Shown: positions 33,554 to 43,130 of the stretch, piece by piece
Layout: each line of letters starts with the position of its first letter
Numbering within the stretch: the first letter of the stretch is position 1
Position numbers and translations under genes: made by a program
The notes under the pieces: generated by a model
Told to the model about the DNA's origin: nothing
What the model saw: the letters and a program-made list of their open reading frames with translations, nothing else
Databases searched by the model: none
Origin: Streptomonospora litoralis
GTDB lineage: Bacteria; Actinomycetota; Actinomycetes; Streptosporangiales; Streptosporangiaceae
DNA: 64,000 bases
Reading direction: 5' to 3'
Assembly: GCF_004323735.1 (NCBI RefSeq)
Contig: NZ_CP036455.1
Span: 1,359,101-1,423,100, forward strand

Positions 33554-35068
33554 ATGACTCCTATCCGCATCGCAGGTCGGCGATTCGCCGTCGCCGCCTG
33601 CGTCGCCGCCCTCGGCGCCACCGCTGCATGCGGCGGCGGCACCGCGGGGTCCGAGAACGCCCTCCGCGTCGGCGTGCCCGTCACCATCCTCTCGATCGAC
33701 CCCCAGGGAACCGAGATCGGCGAGCGCACCACCCTGATGACGACCCAGCACATCTTCGACCCGCTGGTGCGGGTCGCCGATGGCGAGCCGCAAGCGATGC
33801 TGGCCGAGTCGTGGGAGAACCCCGATCCCAACACGTGGGTGTTCCACCTGCGCTCCGGCGTGACCTTCCACGACGACAGCGAGTTCGACAGCCAGGACGC
33901 GAAGGCGTCACTGGAGCGCATGTTCGCGGCGGACACCCCCATGGCCCCGCTGTGGGACACGATCGAGTCGGTCGAAGCCCCAGACAAGAGCACCGTCGAG
34001 ATCTCCACCACCCAGCCCACCGGTGCGCTGCTCACCAACCTGTCGCTGGTCAGCATCGCCAGCGCCGAGCAGATCGAGGACGGCCGAATCGAGTCGGACC
34101 AGCCCGCGGGCACCGGACCGTTCGCGGTCGAGGAGTTCAGCTCCGGAGAGCGCACCGTGCTCACCGCGAACGCCGACTACTGGGGTGGTGCGCCCGAGCT
34201 GGACCGGCTGGAACTGCGCGAGATCCCGGAAGTCTCCTCGCGCCTGACCGCGCTTGAGACCGGGGAGATCGACCTGACCTACGACCTGCCGCCCGACCAG
34301 ATGGGGCAGGTGGAGAACTTCGACGGCGTCACCCTCGACTCCGTGCCCAGCCTCAACAACTACTTCGTCTGGTTCAACAACGAGCGCGAACCGTTCGACG
34401 ACGAGCGTGTGCGCAAGGCCGTCTGGCACGCCGTCGACTTCAAGTCGATCCAGAGCGAGTTGTTCGGCGAATCGGCCATTCCGGCATCCGCTCCGGTCCC
34501 CGAAGCGGCGTTCGGCGCCGGCGAGTTTCCCCCCTACGAGTACGACCCCGAAAAGGCCCGCGACCTGCTTGAGGAGGCCGGCCACCCGAACGGCTTCGAG
34601 ACCAGTATCCAGTGGAGCAGCGAATGCTGCGCCAATATCCGCCCGATGACCCAGACCATCGTCTCCGACCTCAAGGAGGTCGGCATCGAGGTGGAGATGA
34701 AGGAGAAGGAGCGCGGCCAGTGGCTCGACGACCTCCTCGGGCTCAACTTCGACATGAACATCCAGGACAACGCGGTCATCACCGGGGACGCCGAATACTC
34801 CCTCGGACGCCTCTACACCTGTGACGCCCAGCGCCTGGGCTACTGCAGCGAGGAGTACGACGCCGCGATCGACAAGGCGTCCCAGGAACTCGACCCCGAC
34901 CGGCGCGCGGAGCTGATGGTCGAAGCGCAGCGCATCCTCTGGGAGGACGCCCCCGCGATGTGGCCGCTCGACCTCGCCGCGAACGCCGCTTGGAACGACC
35001 GCGTGCAGGGGTTCGAACCGGCGCCCAACAACATCCCGAATTTCCGGCCCGTCTCGGTCGGCGAGTAG
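33554..35068 (+). CDS. Family 5 extracellular solute-binding lipoprotein 1
   Basis: 504-residue ligand-binding lipoprotein of the importer. Signal peptide with lipobox ending TAAC and acylated Cys26, then the SBP_bac_5 fold: EIGERTTLMTTQHIFDPLVR, AESWENPDPNTWVFHLRSGV, FHDDSEFDSQDAKASLERM, NEREPFDDERVRKAVWHAV, EYDPEKARDLLEEAG. The CC pair in SSECCANIRP is uncommon. Ligand cannot be read from sequence; an oligosaccharide or sugar-acid derivative is inferred from neighbours. It follows the permease by 45 bp. Confidence 0.92.
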   Translation: MTPIRIAGRRFAVAACVAALGATAACGGGTAGSENALRVGVPVTILSIDPQGTEIGERTTLMTTQHIFDPLVRVADGEPQAMLAESWENPDPNTWVFHLRSGVTFHDDSEFDSQDAKASLERMFAADTPMAPLWDTIESVEAPDKSTVEISTTQPTGALLTNLSLVSIASAEQIEDGRIESDQPAGTGPFAVEEFSSGERTVLTANADYWGGAPELDRLELREIPEVSSRLTALETGEIDLTYDLPPDQMGQVENFDGVTLDSVPSLNNYFVWFNNEREPFDDERVRKAVWHAVDFKSIQSELFGESAIPASAPVPEAAFGAGEFPPYEYDPEKARDLLEEAGHPNGFETSIQWSSECCANIRPMTQTIVSDLKEVGIEVEMKEKERGQWLDDLLGLNFDMNIQDNAVITGDAEYSLGRLYTCDAQRLGYCSEEYDAAIDKASQELDPDRRAELMVEAQRILWEDAPAMWPLDLAANAAWNDRVQGFEPAPNNIPNFRPVSVGE

Positions 35069-35101
35069 CGACCGCGATCCCACCGGGTGAGGAGGCAGCA
35101 C

Positions 35102-36109
35102 ATGGCACTTCTGTCCGTCCGCGACCTCGTCGTCGAATTCGGCGGCCGGTCCGAATCCGTGCGGGCGCTCGACGGCGTCTCGTTCGACATCGCAGCAGGC
35201 GAAACCCTGGCCCTGCTCGGCGAGTCGGGCAGCGGCAAGAGTGTCACCGCTCAAGCCGTCATGGGGCTGCTCCCTCGCCCGGCCGGGCGCGTCCTATCCG
35301 GGGCGGTCGAGTTCGACGGCAGCGACCTCACGAGCCGTTCGGCCGCGGCGATGCGCACTGTGCGGGGGAGCCAGATCGCCATGATCTTCCAGGATCCCCT
35401 CACGTCGCTGAACCCGGTGCACACCGTGGGCCGCCAGATCGGCGAACCCCTCCGTGTGCACCGGGGGCTGCGTCGGAACGCCGCACATCGAGAGGCGGTG
35501 GAACTCATGCGCCGCGTGGGCATCCCCGACGCGGCGACCCGAGCCGACGACTATCCCCACCAGTTCTCCGGAGGCATGCGCCAGCGCATCATGACCGCGA
35601 TGGCCATCGCCCTGCGGCCGCGGCTGGTCATCGCCGACGAACCGACCACCGCTCTGGACGTCACCGTGCAGGCCCAGATCCTTCGCCTGCTGTCCGACCT
35701 CCAGCGCGAGGAGGGAATGGCCCTCATCCTCATCAGTCACGACCTGGGGGTCGTGGCCTCCTACGCCCAGCGGGTCGCCGTGATGTACGCCGGACGGATC
35801 GTCGAGACCGGTCCCATCCGCACGGTCTACGACCACCCGGCCCATCCCTACACCCGGGGACTCCTGCAATCCATCCCCGACAGCGAGGCACCGGAGGAAC
35901 GGCTCACCCCGATCCCCGGCTCGCCTCCCATGCTCGCCCGGTTGCCCAGCGGATGCCCGTTCCACCCGCGGTGCTCGTGGCGGACCGACGAATGCACGAC
36001 TGCACGCCCTGCCCTGCTCTCGATCACGGACGAGGCTCTCAGTGCCGAAGCGGCCGCCACACACGCGGCGGCGTGCCACCACAGTTCCGAGGTGATGTCC
36101 GTTGTCTGA
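35102..36109 (+). CDS. ABC importer ATPase 1 (DppD type)
   Basis: 335-residue cytoplasmic ATPase: Walker A GESGSGKS, Q-loop IFQDPLTSLNP, signature SGGMRQR, Walker B LVIADEPTTALD, H-loop SHDLGVV, and the C-terminal oligopeptide-type extension with Cys-rich GCPFHPRCSW. ATG 35102 is taken because GAGGAGG lies 6-7 nt upstream; an earlier in-frame GTG/ATG at 35087 precedes that site. Pairs with the next ATPase. Confidence 0.94.
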   Translation: MALLSVRDLVVEFGGRSESVRALDGVSFDIAAGETLALLGESGSGKSVTAQAVMGLLPRPAGRVLSGAVEFDGSDLTSRSAAAMRTVRGSQIAMIFQDPLTSLNPVHTVGRQIGEPLRVHRGLRRNAAHREAVELMRRVGIPDAATRADDYPHQFSGGMRQRIMTAMAIALRPRLVIADEPTTALDVTVQAQILRLLSDLQREEGMALILISHDLGVVASYAQRVAVMYAGRIVETGPIRTVYDHPAHPYTRGLLQSIPDSEAPEERLTPIPGSPPMLARLPSGCPFHPRCSWRTDECTTARPALLSITDEALSAEAAATHAAACHHSSEVMSVV

Positions 36110-37100
36110 AGACACTTTGCTGCAGGTGAGCGACCTGCGGGTGCGTTTCCCGATCCGATCGTCGCTGTTGCGCCGAGTCACCGGCCACGTGGAGGCGGTG
36201 GACGGTGTCACCTTCTCGCTGGCATCCGGCCGGACCCTCGCGCTCGTGGGCGAATCCGGATGCGGCAAGAGCTCGACCGCCCGCGCGCTGATCGGACTCG
36301 AGCACACGGCTTCGGGGCGGGTCCTGTTCCGGGGCCGCGACATCACGCGCGTCTCGGCGGCGGAACGGCGGCGGCTCACCCGCCGCATCCAGATCGTCTT
36401 CCAGGACCCGTTCGCCTCGCTCAACCCCCGACTGACCGTGCGCCAGATCCTCCAGGAAGGCTGGCTGATCCATCGCGACCTGGTGCCGCGTGAGCAATGG
36501 GACGACGAGGTCGTGCGCCTCCTCGAACTGGTCGGCCTCAACGCCACCCACGCCGACCGGTACCCCCACCAGTTCTCCGGGGGCCAGCGCCAACGCATCG
36601 GAATCGCCCGCGCCCTCTCGATGCGTCCCGAGGTGATCGTCTGCGACGAGCCCGTCTCGGCGCTGGATGTCTCCATCCAGGCCCAGATCCTCAACCTCCT
36701 CGATGACCTGCGCGCAGAGCTGGGACTGACCTACCTGTTCATCTCACATGACCTGCACGTGGTGCGCCACATCGCCGACGACATCGCCGTGATGTATCTC
36801 GGTTCCATCGTCGAGCAGGGACCCAGCGCCCAAGTCTTCGACGATCCGCGCCACCCCTACACGCGCGCGCTCCTCTCGGCAGCCCCGTCCGCCTATCCCT
36901 GGCGCTCGCCCGATCGGCACCCGATCGTGCTGGAGGGCGACCAGCCCTCACCGGCCGACCCGCCCTCGGGATGCCGATTCCGAACGCGGTGCTTCATGGC
37001 CCGACCGGAATGCGCCGAGCACCGCCCCGGGTTGGAGGGCGGCTCCGAGCACGTGTGGGCCTGCCCGTTCGTACCCGTCGGCCTGAAGGAGGCGGTATGA
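36102..37100 (+). CDS. ABC importer ATPase 2 (DppF type)
   Basis: 332-residue partner ATPase. TTG start at 36102 inside the previous gene (8-bp overlap) with GAGGTGATG upstream. Walker A GESGCGKS, FQDPFASLNPRLTV, signature SGGQRQR, Walker B VIVCDEPVSALD, SHDLHVV, C-terminal SGCRFRTRCFMARPECAEH. Completes a five-subunit importer within the operon. Confidence 0.94.
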   Translation: MSEDTLLQVSDLRVRFPIRSSLLRRVTGHVEAVDGVTFSLASGRTLALVGESGCGKSSTARALIGLEHTASGRVLFRGRDITRVSAAERRRLTRRIQIVFQDPFASLNPRLTVRQILQEGWLIHRDLVPREQWDDEVVRLLELVGLNATHADRYPHQFSGGQRQRIGIARALSMRPEVIVCDEPVSALDVSIQAQILNLLDDLRAELGLTYLFISHDLHVVRHIADDIAVMYLGSIVEQGPSAQVFDDPRHPYTRALLSAAPSAYPWRSPDRHPIVLEGDQPSPADPPSGCRFRTRCFMARPECAEHRPGLEGGSEHVWACPFVPVGLKEAV

Positions 37101-37876
37101 GCGGCCGCGTTCTCATCACCGGCGCCGCCGGCGGTATCGGCCGCGCGCTGGTCGCCGCCTTCGCGGACGAGGGGTGGCGGGTCGCGGCCCTGGACCGCGT
37201 CGATCCGGACCCCGAGGGCCCGGCCGACCTTCGGGTCACCGCGGACGTCACCGACACAGACGATGTCGCCGCGGCCGCCCGGCAGATCGGCGGCGCCTGG
37301 GGCGGTTTGGACGCGCTAGTCAACAACGCGGCACTCGCCCCCGCGCGCCGTGACCTGGCCGCACACACCGACGACGCCTTCGGCCACATTCTCGACGTCA
37401 ATGTCGTGGGTGCCATGCGGATGGTCCACGGGCTGCGGCCGCTGCTCCAGACCGGATCCCACCCCGGAATCGTCAACCTCTCATCCATCGGGGCTGCCCG
37501 AGCATTCCGACGCAACCCCGCCTACTGCGCGAGCAAGGGAGCGGTGGAGGCGCTGACCCGCAGCCTCGCCCTCGACCTCGCCCCCGAGGGAATCCGGGTC
37601 AACGCCGTTGCGCCCGGGATGGTCCGCACGCACGCCTGGCAGACCCTGGACGATGCCGAGGCACGGCGCCGCGACGGCATCGTCCCGCTCGGGCGCCCCG
37701 CCTCGGCCGAAGAGGTCGCCTCGGTGGTGCGGTTCCTGGCCGGCGCCGGGGCGCGCTACGTCACCGGGGCGGTGGTCCCCGTCGACGGCGGGCTGGCTGC
37801 ACAAGCGTACTCCGCGCCGGAGGAGCCCGGCCTGTCCGCGGTCGGCGACTATCCCTCCGCCTCGGAGGCGCCGTGA
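37097..37876 (+). CDS. Short-chain dehydrogenase/reductase 1
   Basis: 259-residue classical SDR. Cofactor motif ITGAAGGIGRAL, NNAAL, catalytic Ser (NLSSIGA) and YxxxK (AYCASKG), and PVDGGLAAQAY near the C terminus. Likely oxidises a hydroxyl of the imported sugar or acid; substrate unknown. The start overlaps the ATPase stop (ATGA). Confidence 0.92.
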   Translation: MSGRVLITGAAGGIGRALVAAFADEGWRVAALDRVDPDPEGPADLRVTADVTDTDDVAAAARQIGGAWGGLDALVNNAALAPARRDLAAHTDDAFGHILDVNVVGAMRMVHGLRPLLQTGSHPGIVNLSSIGAARAFRRNPAYCASKGAVEALTRSLALDLAPEGIRVNAVAPGMVRTHAWQTLDDAEARRRDGIVPLGRPASAEEVASVVRFLAGAGARYVTGAVVPVDGGLAAQAYSAPEEPGLSAVGDYPSASEAP

Positions 37877-38688
37877 CGGATGTCCGTGTCTTCGCGCGGG
37901 GGCTGGAGCACCCCGAGACCGTGGCTATCGGCCCGGACCACGCCCTCTATGCCGGTACGGCCCGCGGCGGCTACCAGGAGCCCGGACCGGTGGTGCGCAT
38001 CGATCCCGACACCGGCGACTGGCGGCCCTTCGCCGACACGGGCGGTCGTGTCCTCGGTATCACGGCCGCTTCCTCCGGCCTACTGGTCTGCTGCGACGCC
38101 CTGCACCGAGCCCTGCTCTGGCTCGACCCTCAGGGGCGTGTGCGCCGACGTGTCGACACGGCCCAAGGACGCCCCCTGATGAGTCCCAACGGATGCATCG
38201 CCGACCGGTACGGCGGTGTCTGGTTCACCGACTCCGGCACCGCGACGGCGGGCGAGCCCACCGGCGCCGTCGGCTACGCGCCGCCGCACGGTGACGCGGT
38301 CATCGCCGCGCGAAATCTGGTCTTCCCCAACGGAATCGGCCTCTCCCCGGACGGATCGCTCCTCTATACGACGCTGACGAGGGACGAAACCCTGCTGTGC
38401 CACGAGGTTCACGGCCCGGGCCGATTGGGGACGCCCTGGACGCTCAACCGCGGCTTGGGCACCGGCCCTGACGGGCTCTCGGTCACGCCCGAAGGCGAGG
38501 TCGTCGTCGCGGTGACACGGAGCAGCCGCGTCTGCGCCGTATCTCCGACGGGGGAGGCGGCCGTGCTGCTGGAGGACCCCGGCCTGCTGCACATGCCCTC
38601 CCACGTCGCCCTGCACCGCCGCCGGTTGCTGGTGCCCTCCCTGTTCGGCGACACGATCGCCGTTCTGGACCGGGGGAGCGGCCGCTAG
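37873..38688 (+). CDS. SMP-30/gluconolactonase-like lactonase
   Basis: 271-residue six-bladed beta-propeller of the SMP-30/gluconolaconase/LRE family, hydrolysing a sugar lactone to its acid. Metal-site residues appear in LEHPETVAIGPD (Glu), SPNGCIADRYGGVWFTDSG (Asn), VFPNGIGLSPDG (Asn) and GTGPDGLSVTPEG (Asp). GTG start overlaps the SDR stop (GTGA). A dehydrogenase making a lactone and this lactonase are consecutive steps, feeding the enolase-superfamily dehydratase. Confidence 0.9.
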   Translation: MTDVRVFARGLEHPETVAIGPDHALYAGTARGGYQEPGPVVRIDPDTGDWRPFADTGGRVLGITAASSGLLVCCDALHRALLWLDPQGRVRRRVDTAQGRPLMSPNGCIADRYGGVWFTDSGTATAGEPTGAVGYAPPHGDAVIAARNLVFPNGIGLSPDGSLLYTTLTRDETLLCHEVHGPGRLGTPWTLNRGLGTGPDGLSVTPEGEVVVAVTRSSRVCAVSPTGEAAVLLEDPGLLHMPSHVALHRRRLLVPSLFGDTIAVLDRGSGR

Positions 38689-38765
38689 CACCGCCGTCAC
38701 CGACCGGCCCCCTCGGCGGCCACGAGCAACTGCCCCACCAGCGTGCGAATGGAAGAGAGAACGCG

Positions 38766-39713
38766 ATGACCTGGCTGGCCACCTTCGGAGAGACCATGGG
38801 CCTGTGCACCGGCCGCGTGTACGGGCCACTCCGCCAAGGCAGCGCCTTGGAACTCGGCTTCGGGGGAGCGGAGTCGAACGTGGCGATCGGCCTGCGACGG
38901 CTCGGCATCCCCACGGCGTGGTGCGGCCGGCTCGGCGACGACGACCTCGGCCGGCTGGTCGTCAAAGGGCTGAAGGGCGAAGGCATCGACGTTTCGGCCG
39001 CCACCATCGACCCCTCCCGCCCCACCGGCCTGATGATCAAGTTCAGCCCCCGCAGCGGCCGGACGTCGGTGATCTACTACCGCAAGCACGCCGCAGCCGC
39101 CGACCTCGGACCCGACGATCTGGCGTTGGACACGATCGCCGGCGCCGAGTTCTTGCACGTCACCGGCATCAGCCCCGCGCTGGGTCCGCGACCCCGCGAA
39201 GCCGTCGCCGCCGCGGTCGCCCACGCCCGCGCCGAGGGCACCCGCGTCAGCCTCGATCTCAACTACCGCTCCCAACTGTGGGGCTGGGACGAGGCGGAGC
39301 CGGTATTGCGCACACTGATCCCGCAGGCCGACATTCTGCTGTTGGGGCGGGCGGAGCTGGACCTGCTCAACCACCGCAGGCCCGTCGAAGAGGCGGTCGG
39401 ACTGCTCGCCGAGTCGGGGCCGTCCCAGGTTGTCGCGAAACTCGGTGAGGACGGGGCGGTGGCCAGTATCGACGGCCGACGTTACTCGGCACCGGGCTGG
39501 CCCGCCCCCGTGGTCGACCCGGTGGGGGCCGGCGACGGGTTCGCCGCCGGATACCTCGCCGCTGTGCACGACCGCCTCGACCCGCAACAGCGCTTGGAGC
39601 AGGGGCTGGCCGTGGCCTCGGTCGCGGTCGGCACCCACGGCGACTGGGAGGGCATGCCCCGCCGCGCCGAGGTCCCCGACTCCCGCGGCACTCGCCCCCT
39701 CGTGGATCGGTGA
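38766..39713 (+). CDS. kdgK: PfkB-family sugar kinase, KDG kinase-like
   Basis: 315-residue ribokinase-fold kinase. FGETMGLCTGRVYGPL and FGGAESNVAIGLRRLG at the N terminus, DLNYRSQLWGWDEA as in 2-keto-3-deoxygluconate kinases, and PfkB signature 2 DPVGAGDGFAAGYL with the catalytic Asp. Predicted to phosphorylate the 2-keto-3-deoxy acid produced by the dehydratase, giving KDPG-type product for an aldolase. No KDPG aldolase is in the window unless the RraA-like protein fills that role. Symbol is by similarity only. Confidence 0.82.
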   Translation: MTWLATFGETMGLCTGRVYGPLRQGSALELGFGGAESNVAIGLRRLGIPTAWCGRLGDDDLGRLVVKGLKGEGIDVSAATIDPSRPTGLMIKFSPRSGRTSVIYYRKHAAAADLGPDDLALDTIAGAEFLHVTGISPALGPRPREAVAAAVAHARAEGTRVSLDLNYRSQLWGWDEAEPVLRTLIPQADILLLGRAELDLLNHRRPVEEAVGLLAESGPSQVVAKLGEDGAVASIDGRRYSAPGWPAPVVDPVGAGDGFAAGYLAAVHDRLDPQQRLEQGLAVASVAVGTHGDWEGMPRRAEVPDSRGTRPLVDR

Positions 39714-39767
39714 GGCCGCCGAACGTACCGAATCCCCCGCAACCTCCATCCGCGAACAGGAGCACCG

Positions 39768-40562
39768 ATGAACGACACGAACACCCCGGCCTGGGCCGCG
39801 TTCGCGCCGGAGATGTTCTCCGGACGGACCGCCCTGGTCACCGGCGCGGCAGGTGGCATGGGCGAGCAGACCGCGCTCGCCTTCGCCTCCTACGGCGCCC
39901 ACGTCGTCGCCACCGACCGCGACACCGACGGGCTGCAGGAGACACTCCGCCGCTGCCGTGAGGCCGGAGGCGGGCGCCACACCGCAGTCACCGCAGACCT
40001 GGCCGCCCCCGAAGGCATCGCCGAGGTGTTCGCGGCCGTCGACCGGTATGGCGACCTCGACCACGTCGTCACCTGCGCCGCCCTCATCACCGCCGAATCC
40101 GCGTTGGACATCGACCGGGCCCACTGGCAGAAGCTTTTCGACGTCAACGTGGCCGGCACGTTCTTCGTCCTCCAGGAGGCCTACCGCCGGATGCTCACCC
40201 GCGGATCGGGCACCGTCGTGGCGGTGGGGTCGGACGCGGGCAAACGCGGCGGGGGAGGGCTCATCGCCGACGCCGCCTACGCGGCCTCGAAGGCGAGCGT
40301 CCTCTCCGTCGTGAAGTCCTTCGCCCGCGAGTTCGCCGGCACCGGAGTCCGCGTCAACGCCCTGACACCCGGCCCGTCCGACACTCCGCTGCACACCGGG
40401 GTCTCCCAGGACCTCAAGGAGAAGATCGGAGCCGGACTCCCCATCGGGCGCATGGGCCGCGCCGACGAGCTCGCGGCGGCGGCGCTGTTCCTCAGCGGTC
40501 CCGGGGCCGCCTTCGTCTACGGCGCCTCGTTCAACGTCGACGGGGGGTCGATGTTCGAATGA
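39768..40562 (+). CDS. Short-chain dehydrogenase/reductase 2
   Basis: 264-residue classical SDR: VTGAAGGMGEQTALAFASYG, TDRDTDG (acidic residue, suggesting NAD preference), catalytic AVGSDAGKRG ... AYAASKAS, and NVDGGSMFE at the C terminus. Start ATG 39768 follows CAGGAG. Its stop overlaps the FAD oxidoreductase start (ATGA). Substrate unknown. Confidence 0.92.
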   Translation: MNDTNTPAWAAFAPEMFSGRTALVTGAAGGMGEQTALAFASYGAHVVATDRDTDGLQETLRRCREAGGGRHTAVTADLAAPEGIAEVFAAVDRYGDLDHVVTCAALITAESALDIDRAHWQKLFDVNVAGTFFVLQEAYRRMLTRGSGTVVAVGSDAGKRGGGGLIADAAYAASKASVLSVVKSFAREFAGTGVRVNALTPGPSDTPLHTGVSQDLKEKIGAGLPIGRMGRADELAAAALFLSGPGAAFVYGASFNVDGGSMFE

Positions 40563-41950
40563 ATCCTACGCTGGACTATCATGCCACTCTTCCGTCGCTT
40601 CCCGAGGTCGACGTCCTCGTCATGGGCGGCGGCCCCGCGGGAATCGCCGCAGCCGTGGGAGCGGCACGGCTTGGCGCAGATACCCTGCTGGTCGAGCGCT
40701 TCGGGTTCCTCGGCGGCAACCTGACCGCCGGACTCGTCGGGCCCTGCATGACCTCCTACAGCTGCGACGGCAAGCACCGACTGATCGCGGGGGTCTTCGG
40801 CGACTTCGTCGAACGCATGGTCGAGGCCGGTGCCGCCCTCGACCCCGCCGGGATCGACTCCGGGACAGCCTGGTCCGGCTACATCACCACCGGACACGAG
40901 CGGGTGACCCCCTTCGAACCCGAACCCGCGAAGCAGGTCGCGGCCGCCCTGGTCGCCGAAAGCGGCGCGCGGGTGCTGCTGCACAGCTTCGCCGCCGACG
41001 TGCGGACGGTCGACGGCCGCGTCGAGGGCGTCGTCCTGGCGGGCAAGGGCGGTCTCGCCTATCAGCCTGCCCGCCTCGTGATCGACTGCACCGGAGACGG
41101 TGACGTCGCCGCCTACGCCGGCGCCGCGATGACCAAGGGCCGCGACGAGGACGGGCTCATGCAGCCGGCGACCCTGTTCTTCCGTATCGCCGACGTCGAC
41201 GACGGCGAGGTGGATCGCTGGGTAGCCGAGCATCCCGAGGAGGACAAGGTCTTCGAGTCGATCATCGGCCCGGCTCGCGCGGCGGGCCGTTACCCTTCGC
41301 CCCGCCGCGGTGTCGGCCTGTACCGCACCCAGCGTCCGGGTGTGTGGCGCGCGAATACGACCCGCGTCCTGAACGTCGACGGCACCGATCCCTGGGATCT
41401 GACGCGCGCCGAGCAGGAAGGGCGTACCCAGGCCCATGCACTGGTGAGGTTCTTCCGTGACAACCTGCCCGGCCTGTCCCGGGCACGCCTGCTCGACACG
41501 GCGATGACCGTGGGGATCCGGGAGTCGCGCAGGATCGTGGGCGACTACACGTTGACGCTGGACGACCTGCTCGCCGGACGCAGCTTCGCCGACACCGTGA
41601 CGCTCTGCGGTTACCCCGTCGACATCCACAACCCCCGCGGGTCGTCGGCAGACGGACTGGACGGACTCATGGAGGGCACCGCCAACGTCTACGCCATTCC
41701 TTACCGCTGCCTCGTCCCAGCCGCGATGGAAGGGCTGCTGGTGGCGGGCCGCTGCCTTTCGGCCACGCACGAGGCCGCCGCGGCCGTCCGCGTGATGCCG
41801 CCCGCCTTCGGCCTGGGCCACGCCGCCGGTGTGGCGGCGGCACTTGCGGTCGCCGGGGGCACATCTCCGCGCCACCTCGATACCGAGCTGCTGCGCGCGA
41901 AACTGCTCGACCAGGGGGCCATCCTCGCCGATCCCGCGCCCCGCGGATAG
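40559..41950 (+). CDS. FAD-dependent oxidoreductase (FAD_oxidored family)
   Basis: 463-residue flavoprotein of the PF12831 group, often found in sugar-degradation clusters. Dinucleotide motif VLVMGGGPAGIAAAVGAARLG, VERFGFLGGNLTAGLVGP, the second FAD motif IDCTGDGDVAAYAG, RESRRIVGDYTL, and the C-terminal AGRCLSATHEAAAAVRV, GLGHAAGVAAALA. No signal peptide, so cytosolic. Last gene of the long unit; a 311-bp gap with no visible gene follows before IclR 2. Confidence 0.88.
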   Translation: MNPTLDYHATLPSLPEVDVLVMGGGPAGIAAAVGAARLGADTLLVERFGFLGGNLTAGLVGPCMTSYSCDGKHRLIAGVFGDFVERMVEAGAALDPAGIDSGTAWSGYITTGHERVTPFEPEPAKQVAAALVAESGARVLLHSFAADVRTVDGRVEGVVLAGKGGLAYQPARLVIDCTGDGDVAAYAGAAMTKGRDEDGLMQPATLFFRIADVDDGEVDRWVAEHPEEDKVFESIIGPARAAGRYPSPRRGVGLYRTQRPGVWRANTTRVLNVDGTDPWDLTRAEQEGRTQAHALVRFFRDNLPGLSRARLLDTAMTVGIRESRRIVGDYTLTLDDLLAGRSFADTVTLCGYPVDIHNPRGSSADGLDGLMEGTANVYAIPYRCLVPAAMEGLLVAGRCLSATHEAAAAVRVMPPAFGLGHAAGVAAALAVAGGTSPRHLDTELLRAKLLDQGAILADPAPRG

Positions 41951-42261
41951 GGCGCCGCCGGTGTTCACTTATCGGAGGGTGCGGGCGGCCGCGGATGCCT
42001 CCCCGCAGTCGGCGGCGAGTGCCGACGAGCGCCGTCGTCGTCCGCACGGCCGATCGCGGCGGTCCCGGTATATCGTTGCGCAGGCCGGGCCGGAGGCGAC
42101 GGCGCGCACCCATCGGGCTATCCGCGCCGGGTGCGGTGGTTGCGCCCGGCTGCCTCCGGGCCGTACACCGTCGGCGATTCCCCGCTTCAGACGAGCGCCA
42201 TGTTGAAGTCGTCTCCACGGAAACCCTAGAGTGATGATGGTTTGTATATTCTGCATTCCCC
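41951..42261. other. 311-bp gap before IclR 2
   Basis: No ORF or repeat of note. The last 70 bp are AT-richer and contain TATATT at 42245-42250, a candidate -10 for the IclR gene. Confidence 0.4.
42245..42250 (+). promoter_or_regulatory. Candidate -10 of IclR 2
   Basis: TATATT in an AT-rich patch, 11 nt before ATG 42262 and 29 nt before an alternative TTG at 42280 that has GAGGAGA just upstream. No clear -35. Confidence 0.4.
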
Positions 42262-43065
42262 ATGCGAATGAGGAGAGTTTTGGTCACCGAACACGGCGGC
42301 GGCAACCAGTCCGTGGAGCGGGCTAGCGCGGTCATGCGCGCGTTCCTGCACGGTCGGGCCGAGTTGCGGGTCTCCGACATCTCACGGTTGACCGGCATCG
42401 GGCAGTCGACCGTATCCCGGCTGCTGGCGACGCTGGAATCAGCGGGACTCATCTCCAAGGACGAGGCCAGCGGTTTCTTCCGCCTCGGCCTGGACCACGT
42501 GTCACTGGCCGGAGTCGTTCTCAACAACCACCCGGTGCACCGCGAGGCCCGGGGCGTCTCGCAGCGGTTGGCCGCCAAGACGGGCCTGGGCGTCAACGTC
42601 GCCGTCCGCGACGCCGCCACTCTCTTCTACCTCTCCAACTTCGAGGGGGAGCACGCCGCCAAGTCCCATGTCCTGATGGGCAACCGCTATCCACTGCACG
42701 CCACCGCACTGGGCAAGTGCCTGCTGGCGGCGACTACCGCTGAGGAGCGGCGCACGCTCCTCGGGGAGCCGCTGCCCTCGTACACCACGGCCACCGTCAC
42801 CGACCATGCGAGGCTGGACGCCGCCGTGAAAGAGGCGGCGACGCGCGGCTACACGACCGAGATCGAGGAGTTGGCTCTCGGCCGGGCCTGCATCGCCGCT
42901 CCGGTTCGCGACTACTCCGGAGGCATCGCCGCCGCGATGTCGCTCTCGGGACCGCTGAGCGCCATGAACGTGGAGAGCCGCGAGTCCGAACTCGCCCGAG
43001 TCGTCATCGAAGCCGCCGACCGGGTGAGCCTCGCCCTCGGCTACCAGGCCCACGTGATGGTGTAG
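42262..43065 (+). CDS. IclR-family regulator 2
   Basis: 267-residue IclR regulator: winged helix (SVERASAVMRAFLHG, VSDISRLTGIGQSTVSRLLA) and effector domain (GLGVNVAVRDAATLFYLSNF, YPLHATALGKCLLA, GYTTEIEELALGRACIAAPV). It sits at the downstream end of the sugar-acid cluster on the same strand with its own promoter region, so the cluster has an IclR protein at each end. Start is ambiguous: ATG 42262, ATG 42268, or TTG 42280, the only one with a Shine-Dalgarno (GAGGAGA). Confidence 0.9.
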   Translation: MRMRRVLVTEHGGGNQSVERASAVMRAFLHGRAELRVSDISRLTGIGQSTVSRLLATLESAGLISKDEASGFFRLGLDHVSLAGVVLNNHPVHREARGVSQRLAAKTGLGVNVAVRDAATLFYLSNFEGEHAAKSHVLMGNRYPLHATALGKCLLAATTAEERRTLLGEPLPSYTTATVTDHARLDAAVKEAATRGYTTEIEELALGRACIAAPVRDYSGGIAAAMSLSGPLSAMNVESRESELARVVIEAADRVSLALGYQAHVMV

Positions 43066-43130
43066 CCGGACCGCGGTCGTCCTCGGCCGGGCGCAGCGAA
43101 CGATTCCGGCCGGGATCCACGGCGCTGCCG

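Noticed and set aside
36102-36109. TTG start of the DppF-type gene as an annotation error
   Set aside because: No ATG/GTG lies near the conserved N terminus, and GAGGTGATG sits at good spacing, so TTG is accepted.
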